From positions 1-34,785 of the forward strand of contig VXPR01000550.1 of the NCBI GenBank assembly GCA_009839405.1: a DNA stretch of 34,785 nucleotides. Reading direction: 5' to 3'. Under the pieces are notes generated by a model, which was given only the letters and a program-made list of their open reading frames with translations, searched no databases and was not told where the DNA came from. Position 1 is the stretch's first letter, and every line of letters starts with the position of its first letter. Shown piece after piece: positions 15,909 to 24,316 of the stretch. Both the position numbers and the translations under genes were made by a program. The DNA comes from Gammaproteobacteria bacterium. GTDB taxonomy: Bacteria; Pseudomonadota; Gammaproteobacteria; Pseudomonadales; Azotimanducaceae.

Positions 15909-17117
15909 ATGAACGCACCCGCCACGTCGCTCGCGGACCTCGATCCATCCGACCCCACGCTGCAGGCGGAGGACACCTGGCGTCCGGTATTCAAGCGCCT
16001 GCGCGCTGAAGCGCCCCTTCAGTACACCGCGGACACGGAGCTGTTTGGTTCCTTCTGGTCCGTGACGCGCTATCAGGACATCCGCTACGTCGACACCCAC
16101 CACGATCTGTTCTCGTCGGAAACCGGCATCGTGATTGGAGATCAGGCCGAGGACTTCGAACTGCCGATGTTCATCGCCATGGATCCGCCCAAGCACGACG
16201 AGCAGCGCAAGGTCGTGAGTCCGGTGGTCGCGCCGATGAACCTGAAGGTGCTGGAAAGCACCATCCGCAGCCGGGCTTGCGCGATTCTCGACGACTTGCC
16301 ACGGGGCGAGACGTTCAATTGGGTAGAGCGCGTTTCCATTGAGCTGACGACGCAGATGCTCGCCACGCTATTCGATTTCCCATTCGAGGACCGCAGACGC
16401 CTGACGCGATGGTCCGACGTTGCCACCGCACGCCCCGGCATGGGCATTGTTGAAACGGAGGAGCAGCGCCGAGAGGAACTCTACGAGTGTCTTGCCTGCT
16501 TCACGGACCTGTGGAACCAGCGCGTGAATGCCCCGCCCGGCAACGACCTCATCTCCATGCTGGCGCACGGCGAGGCGACCCAGAACATGTCGCCGCAGGA
16601 ATACCTCGGCAACCTGCTGCTGCTGATCGTCGGCGGCAATGACACGACGCGCAACTCCATCTCCGGCGGCGTGCTGGCGTTCAACCGATTCCCGGACGAG
16701 CTCGCGAAGCTGCGCGGAAACCCCAAGCTGCTTCCGAATGCGGTGTCGGAGATCATCCGCTGGCAGACGCCTCTCGCGCACATGCGACGCCGGGCAACCC
16801 AGGACATCGAGATGCACGGCCAAACCATCCGCAAGGGCGACAAGGTGGTGATGTGGTACATCTCCGGCAACCGCGACGAGGATGTCTGGGAGCGCCCCGA
16901 CGACCTCATGATCGAGCGCTCCAACGCCCGCGCCCACCTCGCCTTCGGCTTCGGCATCCACCGCTGCATGGGCAACCGCCTCGCGGAGATGCAGCTTCGA
17001 ATTGTCTGGGAAGAGATCCTGCGCCGGTTCGAGACGATCGAGGTCGTTGGCGAGCCGGTGCGCGTGCGCTCGAACTTCGTGCGGGGCTACTCGGAACTGC
17101 CCGTGCGCGTGACGTAA
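15909..17117 (+). CDS. Cytochrome P450 of the CYP153 (alkane/fatty acid hydroxylase) type
   Basis: A 402-residue soluble bacterial P450. Haem ligand C353 sits in F-G-F-G-I-H-R-C-M-G-N-R, the I-helix is G-G-N-D-T-T at 242-247, and the ExxR motif is E-I-I-R at 281-284. The segments F-I-A-M-D-P-P-K-H-D-E-Q-R-K, W-Q-T-P-L-A-H-M-R-R and V-V-M-W-Y-I-S-G-N-R-D-E-D closely match what I know of CYP153, which hydroxylates terminal carbons of medium-chain alkanes and fatty acids. It needs ferredoxin and ferredoxin reductase, which are not encoded here. Its TAA overlaps the methyltransferase ATG (TAATG). Subfamily assignment rests on memory of motifs rather than alignment. Confidence 0.93.
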   Translation: MNAPATSLADLDPSDPTLQAEDTWRPVFKRLRAEAPLQYTADTELFGSFWSVTRYQDIRYVDTHHDLFSSETGIVIGDQAEDFELPMFIAMDPPKHDEQRKVVSPVVAPMNLKVLESTIRSRACAILDDLPRGETFNWVERVSIELTTQMLATLFDFPFEDRRRLTRWSDVATARPGMGIVETEEQRREELYECLACFTDLWNQRVNAPPGNDLISMLAHGEATQNMSPQEYLGNLLLLIVGGNDTTRNSISGGVLAFNRFPDELAKLRGNPKLLPNAVSEIIRWQTPLAHMRRRATQDIEMHGQTIRKGDKVVMWYISGNRDEDVWERPDDLMIERSNARAHLAFGFGIHRCMGNRLAEMQLRIVWEEILRRFETIEVVGEPVRVRSNFVRGYSELPVRVT

Positions 17118-17749
17118 TGGCACAGCAAACCAGCGATTCGGAGCGGCCCGCGAGAGTTCCGCACCGCTTCCACAGCATGGAATACGTTGCCAAGTGGGCA
17201 CGGGACGTCGGCAATCCCGTGCGCGAGAGCGTCTTCCACCACATCCTCGCCCAGCTCGTGCTGCAGGGCGATGAATCGCCCCACATCGTCGAATTGGCAG
17301 CGGGCCCAGGCATCTTGGCCGAGTTCCTGCTCGAACGCCTGCCCAACGCCACCTACGAAGGCATGGACTATTCCGAGCCGATGCTGACGTTGGCGCGGGA
17401 ACGCAGCGAACGCTTCGGCGAGCGCGTGCATCTGCATCAGGTGGACTTGCGCGACGACGAATGGCCGAGAGCCGCTCGGCGGCGTCCGCAAGCAGTGATC
17501 TCGATGCAAGCCCTGCACGACGTCGGCGACGAGCCGGAACACGAGGCCATCTATGCGGCCGCCCGGCAACTCCTCCGCTCGCCAGGGCTGTTCCTCAACG
17601 CCGACCTCGTGCGCCAATCCGGCAAAGGCCCCACCCGCATTCCCCTGCACCGCCACCTGGCGATGCTGTCAGCGGCGGGATTCGACGACGTGGAATCTTC
17701 CCTGACGATTGGCGCCTACGCCTGCATCAGGGGCGTCACCGCCGCATAG
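17117..17749 (+). CDS. Class I SAM-dependent methyltransferase
   Basis: A 210-residue Rossmann-fold methyltransferase. Motif I is V-E-L-A-A-G-P-G-I-L-A near 56-66, followed by the acidic strand end in Y-E-G-M-D-Y-S-E-P-M-L, and the motif IV region V-I-S-M-Q-A-L-H-D-V. The C-terminal H-L-A-M-L-S-A-A-G-F-D-D-V-E pattern is common in O- and N-methyltransferases acting on small molecules. The ATG shares a base with the CYP153 stop, so it is co-translated with the P450 and may methylate the P450 product, for example a new hydroxyl or carboxyl. That step is inference. It is the last gene of the plus-strand run before the REP-like hairpins. Confidence 0.9.
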   Translation: MAQQTSDSERPARVPHRFHSMEYVAKWARDVGNPVRESVFHHILAQLVLQGDESPHIVELAAGPGILAEFLLERLPNATYEGMDYSEPMLTLARERSERFGERVHLHQVDLRDDEWPRAARRRPQAVISMQALHDVGDEPEHEAIYAAARQLLRSPGLFLNADLVRQSGKGPTRIPLHRHLAMLSAAGFDDVESSLTIGAYACIRGVTAA

Positions 17750-17770
17750 TGCGCCATCCGAAGTCCGACT

Positions 17771-17850
17771 CGTAGGGACCGGCTTGTCCGGTCCCGTTTT
17801 GGACGCTTGCGACGGACTCGGTACGGGACGGGACAAGCCCGTCCCCTACG
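17771..17850. repeat. Pair of inverted REP-like hairpins
   Basis: Two copies of a short palindromic element face each other between convergent genes. The left copy forms an 8-base stem (GGGACCGG with CCGGTCCC) around the loop CTTGT at 17775-17795. The right copy forms GGGACGGG with CCCGTCCC around ACAAG at 17825-17845. The copies are reverse complements of each other except at one stem pair, where C-G became G-C with both partners changed. Outer bases CGTAGGG are also shared. This is how REP/BIME elements look; they can stop exonucleases or terminate transcription from both sides. Confidence 0.8.
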
Positions 17851-17957
17851 GCCCATCCATGTTCCTTCCGCGTCGACGCCCCGGCGTCCTCGGCAGGTGA
17901 ACTCGGTTGACTCGAGGGGACCGAGAATCCGCTCCAATCGGAAGGACCCCAAACCTC

Positions 17958-19127
17958 CTAAAGCCGCTCAGACCTTCCGAGCACGCTGATGGCGTGCTTG
18001 AGGTGGAGGGCCAGCTCAAGGTCGTCAACGGCCACGGCTTCGGCCTTGCGGGTCTCGAGGTCCGCAAGCTTCGCGGCGAAGGCTGCATCGTCTCTCGGCG
18101 CAAAGGTTGGGCCGTCCGTGGCGGCGTCCATGTCATGGCCGTGGGCGCCCGGGACGAGGACGTCGAAGTCCTGCTTGAGCACCGAGTCGGCTGGGGCCTG
18201 GCATTCGGCCACGTAGTTGAGGGCACCTGCCGGCTGGCGGTAGCCGATCAGGCGTTGCAGCGATTCCGGCAGTCGGCGAGCCAAGTGTGGTGGGCAGGCG
18301 AGGAGTTGGTTCTCTTCTTGGGCGAGGAAGGCGAGGGCGTAGTTGATGTTCATGCCGATGCGGCGCTCGTTCGATGTGTTGGTGCCGGCGCCGTGTACGG
18401 ACCATCCGGTCCAGATCAGCACGCTGCCTTGCTGCATCTCGGCCTGGATGGTCGGTTCACGGTGTGCCTTGGGGCCGCCCCGGGGCTGGTCCCTGTGGCT
18501 GCCGAGGACAACGTGGGTGGCGCCGTTCTCCCTGGTGAAGGGGGACAGCGCCCACATCACCTCCATCTGTGGATCGAGGCCTGCCTCCTCGAAGTTGTAG
18601 ACCCACATGCCGTTGGCGCGGTGCATCTTCAGGTGGTGGGGCATGGCGTCGGTGCCGCCGCCGGGGCCCACGTCGATGATCTGGGTGAGATGGAGCTGCC
18701 AGGGGTAGCGGAAACCCGTTTCGCCCTTGCCCGTGCGGTCGCCGATGCGCACCGCATCGCCGGAGAGACGCTGCTCGCCGAGCACAGACTGCGCCAGCCG
18801 GAGAATCGCGGGGTGGGCGACGAAGCGGTGACTGGCAGCGGAACGCGCCACCAGCGCGCCAACCCGGCGCGTACCGCCGAGCCCGTGCAGGCCGTGGGGC
18901 GTGGCGTCGATGAAGGGGCGCATCTCGGCCACGAGCTGCTCGCAGTCGGCTGCCGGCACGGCGTTCTCTATGACCACGAACCCATGCCGGTCGAGCGCTT
19001 CGAGAACGTCTGCGTCGAAGGCGGTTTCGTTGCCGGCCTTGGCGGCGGCGGCATAGTCGAAGCGCTCGAGCGCGTGCTTGCCGAAGGCGTTGTGAACGAC
19101 AGCGTCCGTCGCGTGCTCCATTGTCAT
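17958..19127 (-). CDS. PhyH-family protein with halogenase-like HxA iron site
   Basis: A 389-residue member of the phytanoyl-CoA dioxygenase family. The C-terminal iron-binding half is well conserved: V-M-W-A-L-S-P-F-T near 190-198, E-N-G-A-T-H-V-V-L-G-S-H at 200-211, distal His H245 (S-V-H-G-A-G-T-N) and the 2-oxoglutarate arginine at R255/R256. The first ligand motif, normally HxD, is H169-R170-A171 (K-M-H-R-A-N-G-M-W); the Ala codon GCC is at 18615-18617. In known non-haem iron halogenases (SyrB2, with HxA; WelO5, with HxG) this loss makes room for chloride. No other HxD/HxE lies in the region. It may therefore be a halogenase, an altered oxygenase or an inactive protein. Its ATG at 19127 overlaps the upstream acylase stop (ATGA). 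Earlier in-frame starts are antisense-like. Confidence 0.88.
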   Translation of the reverse strand: MTMEHATDAVVHNAFGKHALERFDYAAAAKAGNETAFDADVLEALDRHGFVVIENAVPAADCEQLVAEMRPFIDATPHGLHGLGGTRRVGALVARSAASHRFVAHPAILRLAQSVLGEQRLSGDAVRIGDRTGKGETGFRYPWQLHLTQIIDVGPGGGTDAMPHHLKMHRANGMWVYNFEEAGLDPQMEVMWALSPFTRENGATHVVLGSHRDQPRGGPKAHREPTIQAEMQQGSVLIWTGWSVHGAGTNTSNERRIGMNINYALAFLAQEENQLLACPPHLARRLPESLQRLIGYRQPAGALNYVAECQAPADSVLKQDFDVLVPGAHGHDMDAATDGPTFAPRDDAAFAAKLADLETRKAEAVAVDDLELALHLKHAISVLGRSERL

Positions 19128-21397
19128 TCGACCCGCCATGTTTCCTCGATGCGAAGCTCGTCGCGGAGGAGGCTGACGGTGTGGTGTTCGCCTTTGAGCC
19201 ACGTGGGGAAGTGATCCGTGACGTGAGTGCTCCCCGGTCGGCCGCTGTTGCCGGAAGCGATGACGAAGCGGCAGTGGTCGGGGTCTGCGAGGTCCACCAC
19301 GAGCCGGAACGCGGGGCCGTGGAAGACCCGTTGCGGCACTCGATCCGCGCCGGACTCTCGACCCGGCCCCTTCCCCATGTGAACCGCCATCGCCAATGTT
19401 GTCGGGCTGCCGCCCAAGGGTTCGGGCCCCACCTGCATCGCCTGCCACCGTTCGCGCTTGCTCAGCGTGTGCCAGAAGCAAATCTGGTGCATGTCGCCAA
19501 AACGCCAGCGCGACGGATCGCCGAACTGCTTCTCTAGCGCCTCATGGACTTGCAGGAACGTGAGCCGGATCGCGCGCCCTACCTCGTCAACATCCCATAG
19601 CGGCGCGGGGTATCGACTCGGTTCCACCTTGTTGAGGTTCGGCGCCGCGAGAGGCTGGGCGACGAAGTCCTCGCCAACGTTCTGGGCCAGGAATCGGCAA
19701 TGCCACATGCGGTCGAGGAAGGTGTAGTAGATTGTTGCGGCCTGGGACTCAGGAGCGGCGCGCAAGTCCCACGCGGCGAGCGAGGTGTGCAGGCGTTCCA
19801 GCCGAGCGTCGCCTGTGCCCGCGAGGAAGGGCAGGAGTTCCGGCACGAGGGCTTGGGCGCGCAGATCCTTGAGGTCCGCCTGCATGGCCTCGAAGTCGGC
19901 CATAGTGAGGCCGGTTCGATCACCCACCAGCTCCGTCACGCGATCTGCCCTTGCACTTGCCGCCGCAAAGGTATGCACCGGGAACGGAAAGCCCTCGCCG
20001 AGCGTGTCGTTGTTGGCGGTCACCGAAAACCCGCTCGGCGGGTCGACTTCCACCGTGAGTTCGGGGGCGGTGGTTTTCTCGAAGTCCCAGCGTGCATCCC
20101 AACCAGCCAGCGGGACGACGCCGGTCACGTCCCTGCGTTTGGGGAAAGTGGCGACGATGAAGCGCCGCAGCGAATCGTGGCGATCCACAGCGATTATGTT
20201 GTTCACGAGCGGCGAAACGTCGCCCTCGAACAGGGTCTCGCCGAACTCTTCGGTGTTGGTGGCGAGAGGAAGGCGGGCCAGCGTGCCAGCGGACGTGGCC
20301 TGGTGCCCCAAGGCCCAGCGCACCGATGTTCGATAGCGTCCTTCCGGCTCCTCGCGCATGCCGAGCTGGTGGGTGAGCGGCTCGAGCAACGGGCCGTGCG
20401 GCCCCCACGCCACCTCGAAATCGCGGTTTTGCCCTCCGCGCACGGCGATGGTCTCTCGTCGGGTCTGAATGGGCTGCCAGCCATTTGGCGTGCGGATGCG
20501 GTCGCCTTCCACCTCTTCGATATACACGTCGTAGTTGTCGATCATGCCGGTGGTGAGGCCCCAAGCGACGTCGCGGGTGTAGCCCATCATGAAGTACGGC
20601 ACGCCCGGAAAACTGGCTCCGAACACGTCCCATCCCGGCGCGTGCAAGTGGACGTAGAAGAAGGTGTTGGGGATGGAGTGGGGCTGGTGCGGGTCCGTCG
20701 CCAGCATGGCCTTGCCGGAGGCGGTTCGCGCGCCGGTAACGGCCCAGTTGTTGCTGCCGCTCGGCGCATTCGCTTGGGGTCCCACCTTGGCGCCGATGTT
20801 GACGAGGGCGATGGGGGTTAGGTCCAGTTCCCTGAGCTGCGGTTCAAGTCGCCGAACTTCCTCGGCGTCATGCTCGGAGAATCTCGGCGCGTGGCCACGA
20901 AAGCGCTCGATGCCGTGCCGCGCCATGATGCGCCCCAGGAACATCTTCTCCGGCCAGCTTCGCGCCTGGAACCAACTCGTGAAGCGATAGCGCGAGGCGA
21001 TGTCGGCGCGGGTAAAGGGACGCGGCTCGGCGTCGATGCCGGCGAATTCCGGTGGAACTTCGTCCAAGGCTGCGACGCAAGCGTTCAGACCATCAAGGTA
21101 GGCATCGACGATCGCGTCGCCGGCGCTGTCGGGGATGCCAAGTCGCTTCGCCGGAACGTCGAACGCCCTGTGCAGGAGGTCCTGCGGCACGAACCGCTCG
21201 CCCATCACCTCCGCCGCGTTGCCGTTGGCGTAGAGGCACGACAGGTGAATCTGCCAAAGCCGCTCGTGCCCCTCCACATAGCCCATGCCGCGAAACGCAT
21301 CGGCCACGGTGGACGCATAGACATGCGGAATTCCGAAATCGTCCCAGCAGATTTCGAACGTGCCGTCGCAGCCCGGAATGTTGAGTTGGCGGTTCAT
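19124..21397 (-). CDS. Penicillin acylase family (Ntn-hydrolase) amidase
   Basis: A 757-residue protein of the penicillin/acyl-homoserine-lactone acylase family, which self-cleaves into two chains and hydrolyses amide bonds of acylated amines. The predicted nucleophile is S215 in P-S-G-S-N-N-W, which would become the first residue of the beta chain. Other family marks are W-D-D-F-G-I-P-H-V-Y-A at 18-28, G-Y-V-E-G-H-E-R-L-W-Q near 39-49, D-P-H-Q-P after the nucleophile and G-N-S-G-R-P-G-S-T-H-V-T-D near the end. Family members are usually exported, yet no signal peptide is visible here, even using the 14 extra codons upstream. It is coupled to the HxA PhyH gene. The exact start is uncertain. 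Confidence 0.92.
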   Translation of the reverse strand: MNRQLNIPGCDGTFEICWDDFGIPHVYASTVADAFRGMGYVEGHERLWQIHLSCLYANGNAAEVMGERFVPQDLLHRAFDVPAKRLGIPDSAGDAIVDAYLDGLNACVAALDEVPPEFAGIDAEPRPFTRADIASRYRFTSWFQARSWPEKMFLGRIMARHGIERFRGHAPRFSEHDAEEVRRLEPQLRELDLTPIALVNIGAKVGPQANAPSGSNNWAVTGARTASGKAMLATDPHQPHSIPNTFFYVHLHAPGWDVFGASFPGVPYFMMGYTRDVAWGLTTGMIDNYDVYIEEVEGDRIRTPNGWQPIQTRRETIAVRGGQNRDFEVAWGPHGPLLEPLTHQLGMREEPEGRYRTSVRWALGHQATSAGTLARLPLATNTEEFGETLFEGDVSPLVNNIIAVDRHDSLRRFIVATFPKRRDVTGVVPLAGWDARWDFEKTTAPELTVEVDPPSGFSVTANNDTLGEGFPFPVHTFAAASARADRVTELVGDRTGLTMADFEAMQADLKDLRAQALVPELLPFLAGTGDARLERLHTSLAAWDLRAAPESQAATIYYTFLDRMWHCRFLAQNVGEDFVAQPLAAPNLNKVEPSRYPAPLWDVDEVGRAIRLTFLQVHEALEKQFGDPSRWRFGDMHQICFWHTLSKRERWQAMQVGPEPLGGSPTTLAMAVHMGKGPGRESGADRVPQRVFHGPAFRLVVDLADPDHCRFVIASGNSGRPGSTHVTDHFPTWLKGEHHTVSLLRDELRIEETWRVE

Positions 21398-21604
21398 GTT
21401 TGGTTGGAAGCTCCGCAGTTGCCAAACGGCACGCGCCACGTCAACGACGCGTTCGTGCCTCCCCTCACGGCCCGCATTCTATGCCGTGTCCCTGGAATGC
21501 CTTGCCCAGGTCGTTTCGCGTTTGCCCGAATGTTCGCTGCGGAAGGGCCGCCTGAACATGGAACATCCGGGTGCGGTCGCGTAGGCTCGTGGCGATTTGC
21601 TGCA

Positions 21605-21610
21605 GGGAGG
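21605..21610 (+). promoter_or_regulatory. Ribosome binding site deciding a GTG start
   Basis: GGGAGG lies eight bases before GTG at 21619, the predicted start of the SDR. The ATG at 21612, only one base away from the site, is in a different frame. The in-frame start at 21571 would precede this site. Confidence 0.7.
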
Positions 21611-21618
21611 CATGGCCA

Positions 21619-22557
21619 GTGCCGGACAACGACGACGACGCACGCCGCAACGCGCACCCGGATCTCGCTGCCCTCGCCGGCGGGGTCGCTGTCATCACCG
21701 GCGGCGCCTCCGGCATCGGCCTGGCGCTGGCGGAGCGGGCCATCGCTGGTGCCATGAACCCCGTGCTCGCGGACATCGAAGCTGGTGCAATCGCCGCTGC
21801 AGAGGCACAACTGGCGGGCGCAGCTTCCGCTGCCGGCGTCGAGGTGCTCGGCCACCGGGTCGATGTATCCGATGAGGCGGCGGTGTTCGGTCTTGCAGAT
21901 GCGGTGGGCAAGCGGTTTCCGAACAAACCCGTGTCCATGCTCTGCTGCAACGCCGGGGTGGGCGGCGGCGGTGCGATCCTGCGCGCCAGCGACATCGACT
22001 GGGATTTCGTGCTGGGCGTGAACGTCAAGGGCGTCGCCAACTGCGTCCGCGCCTTCGTGCCAAGAATGCTGGAAGAGGGTGCGCCCGGGGCCATCGTCGC
22101 CACATCGTCCCAGGACGGCCTGTGCGCGGCGCAAGGCGTGTACGGCGTCTCGAAGCACGCCTGCGTCGCACTTTGCGAGGCGCTGTACCAGGAACTTGGC
22201 GGGCGGCTATCGGTACACGTGCTTTGCCCCAACGTGGTGGCAACCAACATCGTCACTTCCGAACGCAACCGGCCCGAGCGATTCGGGGGCCCGCGCGTGA
22301 CTGAAGCCGCGAATCCCATCGCCGAAGGATTCAAGAAGTACGGCATGCCACCTTCACGATGCGCCGATTTCGTCTTCGGGGCGATTGAGAGTGGCACCTT
22401 CTACGTCATGGCCGAAGCCGAAGACGACCCTGGCCACATCTACCGCCAGGCCGAAACGCGGATGAAGGGGATTCTCGAAGACGGTCTTCCCTATCGGCCG
22501 GGGAGCCCGCTCATCGCCAAGGTGTACAACATGGCGAGGGCGAGGCGGTCCGAGTAG
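21619..22557 (+). CDS. SDR family oxidoreductase
   Basis: A 312-residue classical-type short-chain dehydrogenase. Cofactor motif T-G-G-A-S-G-I-G at 27-34, N-A-G-V at 111-114, catalytic Ser 163-164, Tyr175 and Lys179 (Y-G-V-S-K) are all in place, so it should be active. The C-terminal extension with R-C-A-D-F-V-F-G-A-I-E-S-G-T-F-Y-V resembles SDRs acting on larger lipophilic alcohols or ketones, but the substrate is unknown. GTG at 21619 is chosen because of the GGGAGG site. It is divergent from the acylase gene and followed after 70 bases by the MaoC-like hydratase; a beta-hydroxyacyl pairing of the two is plausible but inferred. Confidence 0.92.
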   Translation: MPDNDDDARRNAHPDLAALAGGVAVITGGASGIGLALAERAIAGAMNPVLADIEAGAIAAAEAQLAGAASAAGVEVLGHRVDVSDEAAVFGLADAVGKRFPNKPVSMLCCNAGVGGGGAILRASDIDWDFVLGVNVKGVANCVRAFVPRMLEEGAPGAIVATSSQDGLCAAQGVYGVSKHACVALCEALYQELGGRLSVHVLCPNVVATNIVTSERNRPERFGGPRVTEAANPIAEGFKKYGMPPSRCADFVFGAIESGTFYVMAEAEDDPGHIYRQAETRMKGILEDGLPYRPGSPLIAKVYNMARARRSE

Positions 22558-22627
22558 CACGCGTTCGGGCCCCGATGGGGACGGCGCGTTACCATCGACC
22601 CACCACAGCAAGGCGATGAGGCAGCCA

Positions 22628-23518
22628 ATGGCCAATGCCCAGACCGGTCCAGGGGTCGTCGACACAAGCGACGTAGGCGTCCTTTCCATCGCCAAGACGA
22701 CGCTCATCGACACGCGCTTTGCCATGGCCTATGCCGCTGGCATCAATGACGCGAATCCAGCCTATTTCGACGACCTCGCCCCCGGCGGCGTCAAGGTGCA
22801 TCCGGGGATCGTGTTCTCGCTGCAATGGCCAAGCCGCTTTCGGCCCGACCAAACGCCGAATCTGCGTGCCGCGCCGTTCGGGGTGCACGCCTCGACAGAC
22901 CTCAGAATCCACCGGCCCTTCCGCACGGGCGAGGCCATCACCACCCAAGGCATGGTCATCGGCAAGCGGCAGATTGGGCCCGGCGTGTACACCCTGGACC
23001 GCTACCGCATGACGGCCAGCAATGGCGAGCTGGTCGCAGAGCTCTACTACAACGGCATCACGCGCGGCGCAACGCTCGATGGGCCGGATGCCATCATCGA
23101 CGACGAACCCGCTTGGCCGGCGCTGGCTTCCGCCGGAGACACCGTGCTGTGGCGCGAGGAACTGCCCATCACCCTGCACGCCGCACAGCAGTACACCGAG
23201 TGCGCGCGCATCTACAACCCGATCCACACCGAGCCCAGCGTCGCCAAGGCGGCGGGCCTGCCGGCCATCATCCTGCACGGCAGCGCCACCAAGGCCATCT
23301 CCCTCAGCGCCGTCATCAACCGCTGCTTCGACGGCGACCCAAGCCGCATCACCCGACTCTGTGGCCAACTGCGCGCCATGGTGCTGATGGACACCACCAT
23401 CGCCGTGGAGGCAATGGCGGAGGAGATCGCAGACGGCGAGAAACGCGTGCTGTTCCGCACCGTGACCGAGGATGGCGAGCGCGCCGTCAGCAACGGCATC
23501 GTCTGCGGCCACGCATAG
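22628..23518 (+). CDS. MaoC-like (hotdog-fold) dehydratase domain protein
   Basis: A protein of about 296 residues that looks like a double hotdog. The second half carries the hydratase 2 signature: A-R-I-Y-N-P-I-H-T-E near 200, then A-G-L-P-A-I-I-L-H-G about 16 residues later, supplying the Asn/His-type catalytic pair used by (R)-specific enoyl-CoA hydratases. The first half has the hotdog elements F-A-M-A-Y-A-A-G-I-N-D and V-H-P-G-I-V-F. It is likely to hydrate or dehydrate an acyl-CoA. The start at 22628 is six bases after GAGG; an ATG at 22616 is an alternative. It follows the SDR on the same strand and is convergent with the Uma2 gene. Confidence 0.88.
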   Translation: MANAQTGPGVVDTSDVGVLSIAKTTLIDTRFAMAYAAGINDANPAYFDDLAPGGVKVHPGIVFSLQWPSRFRPDQTPNLRAAPFGVHASTDLRIHRPFRTGEAITTQGMVIGKRQIGPGVYTLDRYRMTASNGELVAELYYNGITRGATLDGPDAIIDDEPAWPALASAGDTVLWREELPITLHAAQQYTECARIYNPIHTEPSVAKAAGLPAIILHGSATKAISLSAVINRCFDGDPSRITRLCGQLRAMVLMDTTIAVEAMAEEIADGEKRVLFRTVTEDGERAVSNGIVCGHA

Positions 23519-23525
23519 GAACGCC

Positions 23526-24257
23526 CTATTCGGCGGCGTCGATCGCCTCGCAGAAGGCCTTATGTGCAGAGGACCGTAGGCCATCCTCCACGACGCCGAC
23601 GGCAGCGGAGAGATCGCCCGCTAGCAACGCTTGCGTCGCCAGGCGCAAGCCCGGAAAAACATGGCTTTCGATGACACCAGCCTCGTTGGCCGGGAGGGGA
23701 ACGTAGTCGCCGTCTACTAGCTCCCACCAATCGATCCGGGAGTCGATAGTTCGCCAGACGATGTATTCCTGCACACCGTTGCGACGGTAGGCGTTGCGCT
23801 TGGCGTGCAGGTCGATGGACGCGCTGCTTGCCGCCAACTCCGCAACGAGTTCCGGCGCGCCTTCCAGATAGTCGTCCTCGCTGATCGCGCTACTGCCGCC
23901 CGCCTCCTTGTCAATGCGCAGATGCGTGTCCGGCTGCGGCTCGTTGTCGAGGTCGAGGCGAACGGTGGCGTTGTCGCCAACTCGGACCCTTGGCGTTCGC
24001 GCTGCATACAGAAACAGCAATCCCTGAAGCGCCGCATGCGGATCGCCGTGGACGTTGGTACGGACCGGCAAAGACACGTACACGATTCCTTCGATGAGTT
24101 CCGCTTTCTTGATTTCCGGACACGCCGCATAGCGTCGTTCGAACTCGCACCGGGTCAGGCGGTCTCCGCTTTCAAGGATCGGAATACACGCATCCGTGCC
24201 CCGCTCGGACTGGCGTCCGAGCATCGGTTGCCTTGGCGCAAGCTCGAAGTCAGGCAC
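23526..24257 (-). CDS. Uma2 family (DUF820) restriction-endonuclease-fold protein
   Basis: A 243-residue protein with the Uma2/DUF820 pattern: E-L-I-E-G-I-V-Y-V near 54, E-P-Q-P-D-T near 106 (acidic residues of a PD-(D/E)xK-like site), P-E-L-V-A-E-L-A-A-S-S near 134 and K-R-N-A-Y-R-R-N-G-V-Q-E-Y-I-V-W near 153. The family has a nuclease fold and is abundant in cyanobacteria and planctomycetes, often as scattered paralogues; its role is unknown. The acidic/lysine core appears intact. It stands alone, divergent from the nucleoside hydrolase gene across about 60 bases, and may have been acquired horizontally. Confidence 0.9.
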   Translation of the reverse strand: MPDFELAPRQPMLGRQSERGTDACIPILESGDRLTRCEFERRYAACPEIKKAELIEGIVYVSLPVRTNVHGDPHAALQGLLFLYAARTPRVRVGDNATVRLDLDNEPQPDTHLRIDKEAGGSSAISEDDYLEGAPELVAELAASSASIDLHAKRNAYRRNGVQEYIVWRTIDSRIDWWELVDGDYVPLPANEAGVIESHVFPGLRLATQALLAGDLSAAVGVVEDGLRSSAHKAFCEAIDAAE

Positions 24258-24316
24258 GCGGTATAGACCTTTGCTGCCGCTTGGGTGGATTATGCCACCG
24301 ACGTTCCTGGAGGCTC

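Noticed and set aside
19700..20821. 373-codon plus-strand frame opposite the acylase
   Set aside because: Shadow frame of a GC-rich gene; the acylase on the minus strand has clear family motifs throughout.
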